NCBI GenBank assembly: GCA_964406945.1
Contig: CAYOTO010000019.1
Span: 1-64,000, forward strand
Reading direction: 5' to 3'
Origin: UBA2266 sp964406945
Lineage (GTDB): Bacteria; Planctomycetota; Phycisphaerae; Sedimentisphaerales; Anaerobacaceae
Length of the DNA stretch: 64,000 bases
The notes under the pieces are model-generated. The model saw only the letters and a list, made by a program, of their open reading frames with translations. It was not told the origin of the DNA and ran no database searches. Both the position numbers and the translations under genes were made by a program. Positions within the stretch are counted from its first letter, which is position 1; every line of letters begins with the position of its first letter. Positions 26,701-34,142 of this stretch are shown piece after piece.

Positions 26701-27365
26701 ATCGTACCCGGCTCGGGTGTGTACGGGGGATGCATTTGCAGCGCTTGCCTGGTTGCCCCCCTGGTTGCAGGGCCGCGTGAGAATGTTGCCCGCGATTGCT
26801 GCGATGCTCCCCGCCAGCCGACCGGCATTTCGACCAACTGCCTGTCGAAGTATCTCCACGCAACCTGGTACTCGTCAAGTTGCCACAGCGGTAATGCCCC
26901 GTTTGCCGGAACACTCACAGCGGGCAGGTCCCCGGTCTTGCCGGGCTCGACTGGAGAAAACTCTGTCTGAAAGATTCGGACGGCATGTGCGGTAGCTTGC
27001 GAGCCGTCAACATCGAACGTCGCGTAAACATGAACCGGATACAGGGCTGAGAAAGCGCCCTCGGCACAGGCTATCTTAAACAGAACCGCGGCTTTCGAAT
27101 TAGCGGCGACCCTAACCGACTGCCTGACTTTGCCTACCGCATACCATTCGTCAACGAGGTTTTTCATCACCAGATCCACCTGCAACGAAGCCGATGATGA
27201 ATTTGTAAGAGTCACCCTTACGTCTTGAGGTTGGACGTATTTCGTAACAGTCGGAATTTCGGCGATCTCGACAGTTAAAGGCCCTTTCACGACCGTGTGC
27301 CCGTTGAAAGCGTACGCTGCGGGTGGTAACATTGCCGCGATGAGCAGAATTGCAGTGCGTCGCAT
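23709..27365 (-). CDS. Large secreted protein, putative GH101-like glycoside hydrolase
   Basis: A 1218-residue exported protein; the signal peptide ends at A-A-Y-A. The N-terminal 300 residues look like beta-sandwich domains, including a carbohydrate-binding-like stretch (E-T-A-P-I-T-L-T-F-G). The middle (about 590-800) resembles the TIM barrel of endo-alpha-N-acetylgalactosaminidase-type proteins: T-H-Y-F-I-D-V-F with D725, and N-A-P-Q-T-S-E-A-G-H-D with E772, a plausible nucleophile and acid/base pair. C-terminal beta domains follow. No CAZy family can be assigned with confidence from reading alone. It sits 16 bases after the clan GH-A gene in the same cluster, so action on a component of the same polysaccharide is inferred. 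Confidence 0.65.
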   Translation of the reverse strand: MRRTAILLIAAMLPPAAYAFNGHTVVKGPLTVEIAEIPTVTKYVQPQDVRVTLTNSSSASLQVDLVMKNLVDEWYAVGKVRQSVRVAANSKAAVLFKIACAEGAFSALYPVHVYATFDVDGSQATAHAVRIFQTEFSPVEPGKTGDLPAVSVPANGALPLWQLDEYQVAWRYFDRQLVEMPVGWRGASQQSRATFSRGPATRGATRQALQMHPPYTPEPGTIFARYRVRLPETAPITLTFGNAIRDHHKNEPPSDGVTFRVWAEDEKLFERHTDAKRWIKGRVDLSRFAGRIITLKLESHPGPENNTVCDSSFWAEPLITAGIIRARVTAAQRNRLRERAKELALNGRGAQNGELLFRLDGGITAAVALGPTGLPDAAIAFAQSGKTLTFEGVDLSILGNSIGSDSSVAVVGPVTIKKESSRQTATIIHPITLGANRFELTARVFKQGPALRISVQSPKRITDFALAPADQKALRVYYGHGYCIENPQAFRAGFGGHNLSTSHVGFDFARGLSLLVATDNPPDYLQVEPDGNYYALHTHMNATMTLVPGSEGAFDCAFRYRPLYDKQASDGFARKAGRFVFDIWGGKYAGIAEKMQRMIDYGLTDSLLTVHVWQRWGYDYRLPDIYPPQPGLGTVEDMQKIGLVCNPHDIPWGLHDNYIDFYPDAEGYSYDHIAFTESGQPIKAWLNEGREAQSYRWRPDRFLPFAKRNLSLIKPGVAPTHYFIDVFTSIGPFDFYDRHGNFHSSLETRRHWGEVFAWIRDYLGGNAPQTSEAGHDQLIGYLDGADCQHLQITPDSRRFCIRIPCEDWQRVPWFDAVLHDKFSLHGVGYSGRYQGGRPRRSAGIESDDYISAEILEGHALMIDRGAFGSGAVRKYYLAQDFIRSIATDTIDELQFVDDNIHRQKVCWSSGAEVYVNRDRSDWRTAGKILPRHGYYAKNGPVESSIERIDGVIVEQSKTEDTFYCNARGFNTRGDLAIRPIAEKIEYLGNRSFRLSVRWEAASPAPKDLAIFTHFLSDESDRKDRIAFQSDGATSTPTTGWKGDIITNKNAIVIIPQQYGPGEYDITIGLWDPETGKRYVLIGEDDGSTRYRIGKLIVKGAGKSITDISLQPNKYTVPSDPRENTARVAVDFGPVKTAGAVKCIMRPGSVTVIPLPDLDSFKATLDLAALTGIDNISPKAVWETTPEGEKVKRAACDPTGSMVSMICEKGVFAYRIDLD

Positions 27366-27381
27366 GTTGTGTCTCCTAGGA

Positions 27382-29976
27382 CTATCTCTTCTCGGGAATC
27401 AGCAGATACCACATTGTTGCGTATTCCGGAGCAATGTGTAATTTGGGTTCGTCGCCTGAATAAGTTACGGGAACATTCCTCTTGGATGTTCCGTCGGGAG
27501 CGAGGGCCCTACAGGTCCACCTGCCTTGCGGCAGAGTAATTTCCGCGTCTATGGGCTCTATGAGGACCGGGGCGGTTCCCCATTTTAGGCCCACAGTTCT
27601 GCGGTCCTCGGAGAATACCATGCCGGTGTTTTCGCATCGACCGCATGCAGTGATTAACATGCGTCCGCTCTCGTCAATGGGAGTAATGGTCAGCGCCAGA
27701 AAATCCGGAGTGGTTACCGCAATGCGGCCTTGAGTGGCTTTCCTGGAGTATTCGGCATGGCCCGTGTAAACAGCCGCGTCTCCGTGGTCGACCGAATAAA
27801 AACCACTGCCCCGTTCCGCAAACCACTCTATTCCCGGTCTGCCCGTATTTGACAATTGAGAGGCCGGTGCACCGGTCAGCGAGGCAGCCATGCGGGCGGA
27901 TAACGCGGTTTTGTGAGTGATGTCCTGTTCGTCGGCCAGAGCTGCGAACATATTGCGGTCATGGGTAAGGTGCAGTTCGGCCAACTCAACCAGAGGATTA
28001 GAGGTCCTCGCAAGAACCATATCAAGAGAGGCGGTTAGCGGAGCCATCGCACGGTCGCGAAAGATCGCGGTACCGGCCCGCATGAATCCCCACTTGGCCG
28101 GATTCGTGTCGATATCGAAGTAGCTGTTGAGGGATTCGCGGCTCCATTCATCACTCGAATGCGAATAGGTATAAAGCCATACGCCGGACCAGTTCTGCGC
28201 GGCGGCAAATGAGGCGATTAGCGGCACGCACTCAGCCTGGGAGTCGAGGGGCGCCGGGTGATTGTACTCGCTTACTGTAAACGGTTTTCCTGAAAGACGT
28301 TCGGCCGCGAGGCGAAACAGGGTCGCCTGCTCCGGGAAGTCGGTCATCGGTTTTTGATCGATGAGCCAGTCGCTGCGGTCCCATGGTTTGCGCGGAAATC
28401 TCGGGTGCTGCCAGTAGGCGTGTGCGTCGATGTAGTCCATATCCGACTGGACGTAGAGACCGAGCGGTCCGAATACGATTGTACCGGTGACCAGCGCCCG
28501 GCTGCGGAGATTGCGTTTTATGTGGTTTCGCATGCCGTCAAAATAGGCCTTTTCTGTTTCGGCGAGGAATATCATTCGATCTACGCTTCGCGGCATCGAT
28601 TCGTTTGTACCGAAGACCTTAACGGTCGAATCGATCAGGGATTCGCCTTCGGCCAGGCCCAGAATGCCGCCGGGTCTGAAACGTACGTTCGCAAGGTATA
28701 CGTCCGCATCGGACCCGCCGACCGCGAACGACAAACGGGCATCGGACTCATCGGCCGAGGCGACAAAACCGCAGGTGAACTCCGACCAGTCACTTGTGAG
28801 TTCCGGTCGACGTGAAAGGCCCATGTTGGCCCACGGATCGTGCGCCTGGCTTACACTGCAGCCTATGGCCCGCGGAGCAGAGGCTGCGGCTGCGAAGGTA
28901 ACCGTGTAGTACTTGCCCTTTTCCAGTTCGATCCCGGATTGTTTGAACTGGAGATGCCATTCGGTATCGTCGGTTCTCTTTATCTCAAGTTTGACCGCGG
29001 GCTTGCCCTTATAGGTCCGCCGAGAAACAGACATTCTGCAATCATCGTGCTGTTCGGGGTGCCATTGGCTCGGCGCCGGGCGCGTCCCGGACCAGACGGC
29101 AAAGCTGCCGTTCTTTAAAAGGTCCAGGCCAAGAGGCTCGGCGCCCTGAGACCACGCCGTGCGCAGTCGTCTATCTGTTTTATATTTCTTTCGGAGCCAG
29201 GTATTGAACTTATCGCGAAGAATCTTCTCATAGAACACAGGCAAAGCCCGAAGGTCCTTGTCGCCGCTCCACATGAAGAAACTGTCCTCGTTGGTTATTT
29301 CGAAAATCGCCATGGCCGGATCATCACCGTAGCGGACATTGCGATACGGATTGACGTGATTGATGATCTTACGGGCGAAGTCTTTTTGGGCGTCAATCAA
29401 CTTCGGCGTAAAGATTCCGACGATCTTATCGTATTTTGTATTTGGTTGAGGTGGGTCGAGGTGCCGGCTGTGGGCCCGGCCGACGTGCAGGTTGAAGTTA
29501 ATCCATATACCGCGGCGGGCGAGTTCATTGATGAAGTAATCCAGGCGGTCGAGAGCCTGAGGCTCGAAGTTTCTGCCATCCGAGGCGCTCCAGATGCCTC
29601 TCGGCCAGCGAGCGGTATCCAGGTGATGAATCCGGATGGTGTTCACACCTGCGGCGGCCAGTCTGTCCGCGACCCGAGGAGCATCGATCTTTTTGGGCAT
29701 ATTGGCACCGAAAGACAGGTTCACGCCCCAGAGACGAACCTTCCGGCCGTTTACGCCCACCTGAAACGAATCACCTGCGACCCTGAGTCGAGGTGAATTC
29801 GCCGTAATCGGTTCAGCGGCTTCCACGGCTATCAGAGAGTCTGGATTTGCATCGGCGCCGATTACAAAAGGAATCATTTCAGCGGCTGCTGCCTGATTAC
29901 AAAGCAGGAAAATGGCAATCAGTGCTGCTGCGGCCAAATGCCGGCCGCTGGGTCGGGATTGTGAATTAAGGATCAT
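27382..29976 (-). CDS. Secreted clan GH-A glycoside hydrolase with an internal carbohydrate-binding module
   Basis: An 864-residue exported enzyme; the signal peptide is about residues 1-32. A TIM-barrel of clan GH-A type begins near residue 60 (VRLWGVNLSFGANMP, then TIRIHHLD). The acid/base is probably E230 in F-E-I-T-N-E-D and the nucleophile E570 in T-V-S-E-Y-N-H-P. These are 340 residues apart, far more than usual, because a CBM4/9-like jelly roll (about 288-434, starting N-G-S-F-A-V-W) is inserted between them. A C-terminal beta-sandwich ends the protein. The family could be GH5-like or an unassigned relative. It lies 27 bases after the DUF1593 gene and 16 bases before the GH101-like gene. 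Confidence 0.75.
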   Translation of the reverse strand: MILNSQSRPSGRHLAAAALIAIFLLCNQAAAAEMIPFVIGADANPDSLIAVEAAEPITANSPRLRVAGDSFQVGVNGRKVRLWGVNLSFGANMPKKIDAPRVADRLAAAGVNTIRIHHLDTARWPRGIWSASDGRNFEPQALDRLDYFINELARRGIWINFNLHVGRAHSRHLDPPQPNTKYDKIVGIFTPKLIDAQKDFARKIINHVNPYRNVRYGDDPAMAIFEITNEDSFFMWSGDKDLRALPVFYEKILRDKFNTWLRKKYKTDRRLRTAWSQGAEPLGLDLLKNGSFAVWSGTRPAPSQWHPEQHDDCRMSVSRRTYKGKPAVKLEIKRTDDTEWHLQFKQSGIELEKGKYYTVTFAAAASAPRAIGCSVSQAHDPWANMGLSRRPELTSDWSEFTCGFVASADESDARLSFAVGGSDADVYLANVRFRPGGILGLAEGESLIDSTVKVFGTNESMPRSVDRMIFLAETEKAYFDGMRNHIKRNLRSRALVTGTIVFGPLGLYVQSDMDYIDAHAYWQHPRFPRKPWDRSDWLIDQKPMTDFPEQATLFRLAAERLSGKPFTVSEYNHPAPLDSQAECVPLIASFAAAQNWSGVWLYTYSHSSDEWSRESLNSYFDIDTNPAKWGFMRAGTAIFRDRAMAPLTASLDMVLARTSNPLVELAELHLTHDRNMFAALADEQDITHKTALSARMAASLTGAPASQLSNTGRPGIEWFAERGSGFYSVDHGDAAVYTGHAEYSRKATQGRIAVTTPDFLALTITPIDESGRMLITACGRCENTGMVFSEDRRTVGLKWGTAPVLIEPIDAEITLPQGRWTCRALAPDGTSKRNVPVTYSGDEPKLHIAPEYATMWYLLIPEKR

Positions 29977-30003
29977 TAAGATTTGCTCCTGGATTTTAGT
30001 ACT

Positions 30004-31014
30004 CTATCTTGCGGACTTTCTCCGGCAGCGGTCCATTCTCTGTTGCCAGTGGCGAAGATAGTCCTTGCGCCACTTATTGATCGTTTTCGCGCCTTTCTTG
30101 CCGGACTCGATGAATCCAGGGTCGGGATCATCCATGTACCAGTTGGGCCTGTCAGGATGCTTTATAAACTTCCCGCCCCAACTTGGTTTTGTCGGGTCTT
30201 CAGGTGTTCCCCGAAGAAGCCAGGCAATGGTGGGGGTATCGCCCATCTTGATCTTGCCGCCCTTGAGAGGGGCGAAATAGTCGCCGAGCGCACCGTGGTT
30301 CTTCATATGCGAGGCAACGAAAGACCTGTTGCCCAGGTCGCCGCCCTGCTCGCCGCCCATGTACCAGCCCCTAAAAGTTGTATCATTGTGAATAATCCAC
30401 AGGTCGGGGTGGTGCTCATCGATGTAACGAAAAGCATTCTGATCATTTCGCTGGTTCCAGGATGCTATGAAATGGACGCGAATCTTACTCTTGATTCCGG
30501 GTTCATCGTGCAGTGCCTGGGCGATATCCGTTATTGAACCCCACACAAGGACGTACAGGGGGCGTTGATTGCTCTTTTTGGCGCATTGGATGAGGTAGTC
30601 CGAGCCTTCGGTCGAATGGCTGTACCCTGCCTGCGGAGCGCGGTCTGTGTGGCCCTGTTTGGCAATGGACCGCAGATACGTGGGCGGAGGATACTTTGGC
30701 GAGTAGGTCCTGAGTCTGGGATAGTCTTTTGCGTATACGTCTATTACCTCCAGGATATCGGCTTTGCGGCCGGCGTTCGGGGGCGAAGAAATCAGGGCTT
30801 CGGTATCGAACAAATCGCTGTAGACAAGATAATGAATCATTGACTGAATATCGTCCTCGTCGCTTCCGCCGATATCGGAGGAGATGACGATGCGGTAACG
30901 GTTGCCGCCAACGGCTCCGGGCCCGAGGCTGTAAGCTGGTTGGCAACAGACAACCGCAGCGCAAGCTGCCGCAAGAATAACTTTTGGCGTGAGGTATCGC
31001 GTGCTTTTGTTCAT
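30004..31014 (-). CDS. DUF1593 / nucleoside-hydrolase-like secreted protein
   Basis: A 336-residue exported protein resembling the Sde182 type (DUF1593, nucleoside-hydrolase-like fold) found beside polysaccharide-degrading genes. The start ATG at 31014 has GAAAGG eight bases upstream and gives a signal peptide ending near P-A-Y-S. A longer in-frame start at 31092 is less likely. The N-terminal motif ISSDIGGSDEDD matches the Asp-rich Ca-binding strand of nucleoside hydrolases, and VLVWGSITDIAQAL and WIIHNDTTFRGWYMGG follow. The substrate is unknown, perhaps a glycoside. It is the first gene of the cluster ending at 21569. Confidence 0.82.
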   Translation of the reverse strand: MNKSTRYLTPKVILAAACAAVVCCQPAYSLGPGAVGGNRYRIVISSDIGGSDEDDIQSMIHYLVYSDLFDTEALISSPPNAGRKADILEVIDVYAKDYPRLRTYSPKYPPPTYLRSIAKQGHTDRAPQAGYSHSTEGSDYLIQCAKKSNQRPLYVLVWGSITDIAQALHDEPGIKSKIRVHFIASWNQRNDQNAFRYIDEHHPDLWIIHNDTTFRGWYMGGEQGGDLGNRSFVASHMKNHGALGDYFAPLKGGKIKMGDTPTIAWLLRGTPEDPTKPSWGGKFIKHPDRPNWYMDDPDPGFIESGKKGAKTINKWRKDYLRHWQQRMDRCRRKSAR

Positions 31015-31069
31015 ATTGATGCCTTTCAGAATGTAAGGCCGGTTTGGAGTTACTGCTGTTTCAGTGATA

Positions 31070-31079
31070 GCCGTACGGC
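31070..31079. promoter_or_regulatory. Palindrome upstream of the glycosidase cluster
   Basis: A perfect 10-bp palindrome GCCGTACGGC, flanked by TTTCAGT on the left and ACTGAAA on the right, lies 56 bases upstream of the DUF1593 start. Nested symmetry at this place suits a LacI-type operator controlling the cluster. Inference only. Confidence 0.35.
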
Positions 31080-31246
31080 AATCTATAATCAACTGAAAAC
31101 CGGACGAAATCTGGCTTTTGCGAGCCTTGCGCAGGGTATTTCGATTGACGGCGGAGCCTGCGACGCAGAGAAACCGGCAAAAAAAATGGCTGAATTTGCT
31201 TGCATTAATGACGCTGGTACGGTAGGCTGTCGATTTTTAGATTTGA

Positions 31247-31319
<73 letters not shown>

Positions 31320-31323
31320 CTCC

Positions 31324-31358
31324 GGCCCTGCAATGCATTGCGGGGCCTTGTTTCTTTC
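31324..31358 (+). terminator. Intrinsic terminator of tRNA-Lys
   Basis: GGCCCTGCAAT (31324-31334) pairs with ATTGCGGGGCC (31337-31347), with one G-U pair, followed by TTGTTTCTTT. It starts five bases after the tRNA. Confidence 0.8.
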
Positions 31359-31413
31359 CCAGATCGCGGGTTCTCCATGCACAGCTAATGCAGTTTTTTC
31401 CGGCGGGGTGTTT

Positions 31414-32619
31414 ATGCGAATGCTTGTTCTGGCGGCATGTCTGACAGTAGCCCTATATACAAATTCGGCCGCTCAATGGCCCCGGCACACCATTGACAAC
31501 CAATCTCGCGGGGCCGATGGGGTCAAGCTGGCCGATATCAACAACGACCGGCGGCTCGACATCGTTACCGGGTGGGAAGAAGGAGGGATTACCCGGGTAT
31601 ATCTGCATCCGGGAGTTGAGAATTGCACACAGGCATGGCCTGCGGTCACAGTGGGGCTGACGAAATCCGTGGAAGATGCCGCATTCGCGGATGTGGACGG
31701 CGACGGCACACTGGATGTCATAACCTGTTGTGAAGGTGGCACCCGCACGATGTATGTGCATTGGGGACCGAACCAGAGGCCGGACATACTTAATAATGCC
31801 TGTTGGAATCGCCATATCCTGGGCGATTCGCAAGGCAGGATGATGTGGATGTTCGCCATTCCGGTGCAGATTGACGGCAGAAACGGCGTCGATATCGTGG
31901 CGGCAGGCAAGGGCGGCGACGCTCAGATCGGCTGGTGGGAGTCGCCCGCGGATGGGCGAAAGCTGAGCGAGTGGAAATGGCATCCCATGAGCGAGGTGGG
32001 GTGGGTGATGTCAATCTTCAGCGAGGATATGGACGACGACGGGGATCTAGACATCGTAACAACCGACCGCAGGGGAGAAAATCGTGGGTGCAGGTGGTTG
32101 GAAAACCCCGGAGTCGGGAATATGCAGGCTGAGACGTGGAAAAGCCACACTATAGGCGCAGCCGGGCGCGAAGTTATGTTCATGACTATTGCGGACCTGG
32201 ACGGTGATGGGTTGCGGGATGTTCTGGTGGCCGTGAAGACCGCGGAAGTGTTGCTGCTGAAGAGGTTGGACGGATCCGGCAAACGCTGGAAGCCCAAAAC
32301 AATTCCGTACGCTGAGAATATGGGGACCGCCAAAGGTATTGCGGTCGGAGATATGGATAAAGACGGTATGCCGGACATTGTGATCAGTTGCGAACACGCT
32401 ACCCCGCCAAAATCCGGAGTAAAGTGGCTGAGTTGTGAGACAGCACCATTTTCAGGCGATTGGCAAGGCCACGATATCAGCGGCTCCGATGGCATCAAAT
32501 TCGACAGAATCGAACTGCTCGATGTGGACGAAGACGGCAATCTCGACGTTCTGACGTGTGAAGAGCGGCATGAAGGCCGCGGGCTTGGCGTCATCTGGTA
32601 CGAAAATCCGCACGAATAG
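31414..32619 (+). CDS. Secreted FG-GAP/VCBS repeat protein
   Basis: About 401 residues with a signal peptide (MRMLVLAACLTVAL..., cleavage near N-S-A-A). The rest is a beta-propeller of FG-GAP/VCBS repeats: repeated D-x-N/D-x-D-x-x-x-D-I/V loops such as ADINNDRRLDIVT, ADVDGDGTLDVIT, ADLDGDGLRDVLV and GDMDKDGMPDIVI. These loops usually bind Ca2+. Short W-x-E-N-P or W-x-E-S-P links close several blades. Such proteins are extracellular and thought to bind ligands or carbohydrates; no enzyme activity is visible. ATG at 31414, after a GGCGGGG stretch, is preferred over 31333, which lies inside the tRNA terminator. Monocistronic. Confidence 0.85.
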   Translation: MRMLVLAACLTVALYTNSAAQWPRHTIDNQSRGADGVKLADINNDRRLDIVTGWEEGGITRVYLHPGVENCTQAWPAVTVGLTKSVEDAAFADVDGDGTLDVITCCEGGTRTMYVHWGPNQRPDILNNACWNRHILGDSQGRMMWMFAIPVQIDGRNGVDIVAAGKGGDAQIGWWESPADGRKLSEWKWHPMSEVGWVMSIFSEDMDDDGDLDIVTTDRRGENRGCRWLENPGVGNMQAETWKSHTIGAAGREVMFMTIADLDGDGLRDVLVAVKTAEVLLLKRLDGSGKRWKPKTIPYAENMGTAKGIAVGDMDKDGMPDIVISCEHATPPKSGVKWLSCETAPFSGDWQGHDISGSDGIKFDRIELLDVDEDGNLDVLTCEERHEGRGLGVIWYENPHE

Positions 32620-32648
32620 GTCGTTAGTCCAGCGCGGAGGGAGCCGCA

Positions 32649-32825
32649 TCAGGCTGCCAGGAACCTGGCTTTTCTTATTGATGCGATCAATTCGAGGATA
32701 AAACCGCTTCCGCAAACAAGCAAACCTATGCTTGACCTGTCTCCGGCCTGTACCAGGAGGCTTAAAACCAGGACCAGGCCCAGCATAATGAGCATTATCT
32801 GCAGCATGGACATCTTGTAGAGCAT
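32649..32825 (-). CDS. Small two-helix membrane protein (candidate)
   Basis: A 58-residue open frame with two strongly hydrophobic stretches: IMLIMLGLVLVLSLLV (about residues 10-25) and IGLLVCGSGFILELI (about 34-48), separated by Q-A-G-D-R-S-S, and a basic C-terminal tail (R-K-A-R). I do not recognise a family. It lies 98 bases downstream of the TPR membrane protein gene on the same strand and converges on the FG-GAP gene. No Shine-Dalgarno site is clear, which lowers confidence. The hydrophobic pattern and codon usage still favour a real gene over chance. Confidence 0.45.
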   Translation of the reverse strand: MLYKMSMLQIMLIMLGLVLVLSLLVQAGDRSSIGLLVCGSGFILELIASIRKARFLAA

Positions 32826-32923
32826 GTTTCGCGGCGTAAGGAAGATCGGAACGGCCGAGAGATTAAGATTTGGCTTGTGTCAATAAAAATATTTAAGGGG
32901 GAGATTGAGAGAAGCGTCTGAGG

Positions 32924-33844
32924 CTAGTCGGTGTAGCGATGGCTCAGCGGAACGGGGTCTACGTTGGTTTTGCGCCTCAAAATGGCGATCTTTTCATTGT
33001 AGTCCTCGATCCTTATCGGATTCGGGTCGTGATCTATGGCTCGTTTGAGATGCTTGAGTGCATGTAGATTCTTGCCCCTTCGCCACAGAATACCTCCAAG
33101 ACGGCCTTCATAGCAGGCAATATCCTTCTTGTCTGCATTCTGTCGCTGCTGGAGCAGCCTCGCGGCTTTGCGCAGGCATTCGGTGGCCTTTGCGGGATCA
33201 TCCATACCGACTTCGTTGAAGAATGCCAGGCGGGTAACCAGTTCTATGTTGTCAGGTGAGGCCTCGCAGGCTTTTGCGAGAAAAGAATAAGCTGCGGGAA
33301 TGTCGTCTGCTGATAGAGCCTGGGTGTGTTTTCTCAGGAAAAAGCCCGCGACAAGTGTCTCAAGAGATTGTGTGCGGAAATACTCCAGGGAAACGCGGTT
33401 CTCGAACAGGAGGTAGAAGAACAGGATGAGCGTCCCGGCCGCGGAGATTATCCCGGAATAGACAAGCATCTGAATCGTGAATTGTGCCTGTATGAGCAAC
33501 AGTATGCACCGCACAAGCAATTCCACCGCGAAATATACAATGCCGCCTGTTAATACTGCAAACAGCAGACGCGACGCGGCTTTCATGCGACGGGCGTTCT
33601 GTTCGGAATTCAAACGGGGTAAGAGATTTGCGCGGTACAACTCGAGAATAAAAGCCGCCAGAATGAACAAACTGCTTATGACGGTCTCAAAAGTGTTGAA
33701 GCTTTTGGACATTATCAGGGGCCTCGGTTGGGGAAGAGGTTCACCTCGCAACAGGATAGTCGAGGCCAGAGACGCAGCAATAAGCCCGAGCGAGGCCGAA
33801 AGAAGTACGGGGTAATACCACGGTTTTCCCAGTCTCTGGTCCAT
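32924..33844 (-). CDS. Membrane protein with C-terminal TPR-like repeats
   Basis: A 306-residue protein with four hydrophobic segments in the first 155 residues (about 11-32, 52-68, 91-115 and 124-145), followed by a cytoplasmic or periplasmic helical region. That region (about 175-290) has TPR-like pairs: A-A-Y-S-F-L-A-K-A-C-E-A-S-P-D-N-I-E and A-L-K-H-L-K-R-A-I-D-H-D-P-N-P. A scaffold role is usual for TPR proteins; the partner is unknown. The 298 bases upstream (33845-34142) hold no supported gene or clear promoter. Confidence 0.7.
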   Translation of the reverse strand: MDQRLGKPWYYPVLLSASLGLIAASLASTILLRGEPLPQPRPLIMSKSFNTFETVISSLFILAAFILELYRANLLPRLNSEQNARRMKAASRLLFAVLTGGIVYFAVELLVRCILLLIQAQFTIQMLVYSGIISAAGTLILFFYLLFENRVSLEYFRTQSLETLVAGFFLRKHTQALSADDIPAAYSFLAKACEASPDNIELVTRLAFFNEVGMDDPAKATECLRKAARLLQQRQNADKKDIACYEGRLGGILWRRGKNLHALKHLKRAIDHDPNPIRIEDYNEKIAILRRKTNVDPVPLSHRYTD

Positions 33845-34142
33845 AGCTTACCGGCATACAGCGGCACCGGATATTCTTCTGCAAACGCCTTTCTTTCAGG
33901 ATTGTTACCCCAAACCAACTACCATTTTACGCAAAAGCTCGATGAAATGGAAGGCCCGACATTCTACGCAAGGCCAGACCGCCGGAATTTCAGCTGGAGT
34001 TCCTCACAAAATGATCGTCGCTACAAAAGTGAGCTTTTTGCTCGCAGGCAAGGAAAGACCAGACACACTGTATCTCGGCATGGTCGGTGCGGGCTGACGC
34101 CTTTCCAGGGCCATACAGGCCGCTTCAACGCCAACTAACTAA

